In this document: in pieces, positions 5,854 to 7,387 of the stretch
Numbering within the stretch: the first letter of the stretch is position 1
Layout: each line of letters starts with the position of its first letter
Source: Solirubrobacterales bacterium
GTDB lineage: Bacteria > Actinomycetota > Thermoleophilia > Solirubrobacterales > Solirubrobacteraceae
Assembly (NCBI GenBank): GCA_017354065.1
Contig: JAFMRN010000116.1
Span: 1-7,387, forward strand
Direction: 5' to 3'
DNA: 7,387 nt
The notes under the pieces: generated by a model
Databases searched by the model: none
The model's input: only the letters and a program-made list of their open reading frames with translations
What the model was told of the DNA's origin: nothing
Program-made: the position numbers and the translations under genes

Positions 5854-6848
5854 GTTCCGCGCTCACCCCCTCAGTCCGCGTGCTACGCGGGCCCGACGCC
5901 GGTGCCAGCACGCTGGCTGATGACGTGCGCGCCGGGTTCCAGAAGCCGCTCAAGGAGCTCCCGCCCAAGCATCTCTATGACGAGCTCGGCTCCCAGCTGT
6001 TCGACCGGATCTGCACCCTCCCCGAGTACTACCCGACCCGTACGGAACGCGCGATCCTCGAGCGCGAAGCGGACCGGATCGCGGCGCTGACGGACGCGGC
6101 TGAGCTGGTCGAGCTCGGGTCCGGGACGGCAGCCAAGACGCGCGTCCTGATGGACGCGCTGAACGCAAACGGAACGCTGCGCACGTACGTCGGCTTCGAC
6201 ATCGAGGAACAGATCGTCCGCGACACCGCGCAGCGGCTGGCGCTTGAGTACCCGGAACTGGCCGGGATCGAAGGTGTCGTGGGTGACTTTGAGGCCGACC
6301 TGATGATGCTGGAGCCGGCGGCCACCGACACCCGGCGCCTGATCGCCCTGCTCGGGGGCACCATCGGCAACTTCGTCGAGGAGCCGCGGCGCCGGCTGCT
6401 GGGCTCGATCGCGGACATGATGGGCCCCGACGACCATCTGCTGCTCGGCACCGACCTGGTCAAGGACCCGCACGTGATTGAGGCCGCCTATGACGACGCG
6501 GCCGGCGTCACGGCGTCCTTCAACCTCAACGTCCTGGAGATCATCAACCGGGAGCTGGAAGCGGACTTCCCGGTGGAGAACTTCGCCCACGTGGCGCGCT
6601 TTGACCGTGACCGCGAATGGCTTGAGATGCGCCTGGCCGCCCAACACGCCTGCCAGGTCCGGATCGACGCGCTGGATCTGCAGGTTGATTTCGCCGAGGG
6701 TGAGGAGATCCGGACGGAGATCAGCGCCAAATTCACACGCGCTCGTATAGAAGCGGACCTGCGGACCGCCGGACTGGAACCGGTGGAGCTGATGTCAGAT
6801 CCTGAGGGGTTGTACGCGTTGACCCTCGCGCGGCCCGTCAACGGCTGA
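5850..6848 (+). CDS. egtD: L-histidine N-alpha-methyltransferase EgtD
   Basis: A 332-residue SAM-dependent enzyme (mycobacterial EgtD is about 320) that adds three methyl groups to the histidine amino group, giving hercynine, the substrate of EgtB. The SAM-binding loop is ELGSGTAAKTR (88-98), with VGFDIEE (114-120) and GDFEAD (145-150) after it. Family blocks include LPPKHLYDELGSQLFD (37-52), LPEYYPTRTE (57-66), GGTIGNF (169-175) and AAYDDAAGVTASFN (212-225). Histidine-binding residues known from the Mycolicibacterium smegmatis enzyme have equivalents: Asn174, Tyr214, Met260, Glu290 and Ser292. The start ATG at 5850 overlaps the egtB stop as ATGA, implying coupled translation; the ribosome site in the egtB tail (GGCGGCGGA-like) is weak. 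One nucleotide separates its stop from the stop of the convergent enolase-like gene. Confidence 0.95.
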   Translation: MSSALTPSVRVLRGPDAGASTLADDVRAGFQKPLKELPPKHLYDELGSQLFDRICTLPEYYPTRTERAILEREADRIAALTDAAELVELGSGTAAKTRVLMDALNANGTLRTYVGFDIEEQIVRDTAQRLALEYPELAGIEGVVGDFEADLMMLEPAATDTRRLIALLGGTIGNFVEEPRRRLLGSIADMMGPDDHLLLGTDLVKDPHVIEAAYDDAAGVTASFNLNVLEIINRELEADFPVENFAHVARFDRDREWLEMRLAAQHACQVRIDALDLQVDFAEGEEIRTEISAKFTRARIEADLRTAGLEPVELMSDPEGLYALTLARPVNG

Positions 6849-6849
6849 G

Positions 6850-7386
6850 CTACTCAACCCCGGGCCAGCGGAAGCCGGGCGCGCTGAAGTCCGCCACCAG
6901 CGGACTGCGGGGCAGCCCCGCCGGCGGGTCCGGGCTGTTGTACCCACCCGGCGCCAGATCATTCGGCGCGTCCGGGTGGAACAGCGCCGCCAGATATTGG
7001 GCCTGCCCGCGACCGACGCCAAGCTCCGTCTGGCCGCCGCCGTAGGCGTCGATCCCGTTGGCCACACAGTAGTCGTAGGCCTCACATAGCTTGGGAAGCG
7101 ACCCGATCCGGGAGGGCTTGATGTTCACCATCCGCGGCCTCACTGACAGCGCGGCGATGTCCTCGACCGAGTGGATCGGGGCATCCCAGGTGATCCGCTG
7201 CTCGGCCCCCGACAGCGCGGCCGCCGCGTCCGGAGACGTGTCCAGGTCGGGATCCTCCAGCCAGGCCTGCGGGAAGGCGGCGACGAGCCGTTCATACAGG
7301 GCCGGGTCCGCGGGCTGTCCGACCCCGGTGACTCCGCGGTACTGGCCCTTCAGATCGAGCGTGTCGACCGCGCCCGTCAGGACCAG
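6850..7386 (-). CDS. Enolase-superfamily protein, C-terminal part (truncated at the window edge)
   Basis: The frame is open from the right edge to a TAG at 6850-6852, giving 178 residues of a barrel domain; the start and N-terminal capping domain are outside. Possible metal-ligand and catalytic blocks in order: VDTLDLKGQY (7-16 of the visible part), AWLEDP (41-46), ITWDAP (65-70) and VNIKPSRIG (87-95), where Lys90 sits like the end-of-barrel catalytic lysine of the mandelate racemase/muconate lactonising group. GGGQTELGVGRGQ (116-128) and LFHPDAPNDLAPGGYN (135-150) are recognisable from unnamed actinobacterial enolase-like proteins. Substrate is unknown; the 'LDLKGQY' block differs from the usual D-x-N strand of racemases and cycloisomerases. 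A GTG at 7143 lies inside the domain and is not the start. The gene converges on egtD with a 1-nt gap and shows no link to ergothioneine. Confidence 0.78.
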   Translation of the reverse strand: MVLTGAVDTLDLKGQYRGVTGVGQPADPALYERLVAAFPQAWLEDPDLDTSPDAAAALSGAEQRITWDAPIHSVEDIAALSVRPRMVNIKPSRIGSLPKLCEAYDYCVANGIDAYGGGQTELGVGRGQAQYLAALFHPDAPNDLAPGGYNSPDPPAGLPRSPLVADFSAPGFRWPGVE

Positions 7387-7387
7387 C

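Noticed and set aside
5883..6647. 254-residue minus-strand open frame opposite egtD
   Set aside because: It is the antisense shadow of egtD; the egtD motifs and ATGA coupling leave no room for doubt about the coding strand.
6859..6879. CCCGG / CCGGG stem just after egtD as its terminator
   Set aside because: The stem is only 5 bp with an 11-base loop, no T-run, and it lies in the coding C-terminus of the enolase-like gene.

Overview
The window is GC-rich, bacterial and almost fully coding, with G/C-ending codons and GTG starts beside ATG. This suggests a high-GC actinobacterium. The egtB-egtD pair and several protein styles fit Actinomycetota, possibly a deep lineage such as Thermoleophilia/Solirubrobacterales, but that placement is inference. 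Seven complete genes and two edge-truncated genes are supported. I saw no tRNA, rRNA, CRISPR array, insertion sequence or attachment site.

Layout. (1) Positions 1-320, minus strand: N-terminal part of an exported protein with a signal peptide and a Ser/Ala/Pro-rich mature region, cut by the left edge. (2) 321-603: a divergent intergenic region with AT-richer imperfect repeats and a perfect 11-bp inverted repeat just upstream of the next gene. (3) 604-2702, plus strand: a two-gene unit, an RdmC-like alpha/beta hydrolase coupled by an ATGA overlap to a soluble HMG-CoA reductase with all four catalytic residues. (4) 2709-3549, minus strand: an ArsR-family repressor (GTG start) overlapping by 8 nt an SRPBCC/AHSA1 protein, with a very AT-rich promoter/operator patch upstream (3550-3595). 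(5) 3694-4440, plus strand: a membrane protein with three copies of a DUF4234-like 'TLG-x-[YW]' segment. (6) 4534-6848, plus strand: egtB and egtD, overlapping by ATGA, the ergothioneine core. (7) 6850-7386, minus strand: C-terminal part of an enolase-superfamily protein, cut by the right edge.

How the genes work together. EgtD trimethylates histidine to hercynine, and EgtB then joins hercynine to a thiol donor and oxidises it to a sulfoxide. The EgtB residues match the gamma-glutamylcysteine-using type, yet egtA, egtC and egtE are not in the window. The hydrolase and HMG-CoA reductase are clearly co-translated, but no other mevalonate gene is present, so the role of the pair is open. ArsR-SRPBCC is a familiar self-regulating pair with unknown ligand. 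The two convergent junctions (2702/2709 and 6848/6850) leave only 6 and 1 nt between stop codons.

I see no proven novel system. The best leads are the hydrolase-HMG-CoA reductase unit with the strong dyad in front of it, the minimal egtBD unit, the internally triplicated membrane protein with a 20-bp perfect palindrome near its start, and the enolase-like protein with unusual ligand motifs.
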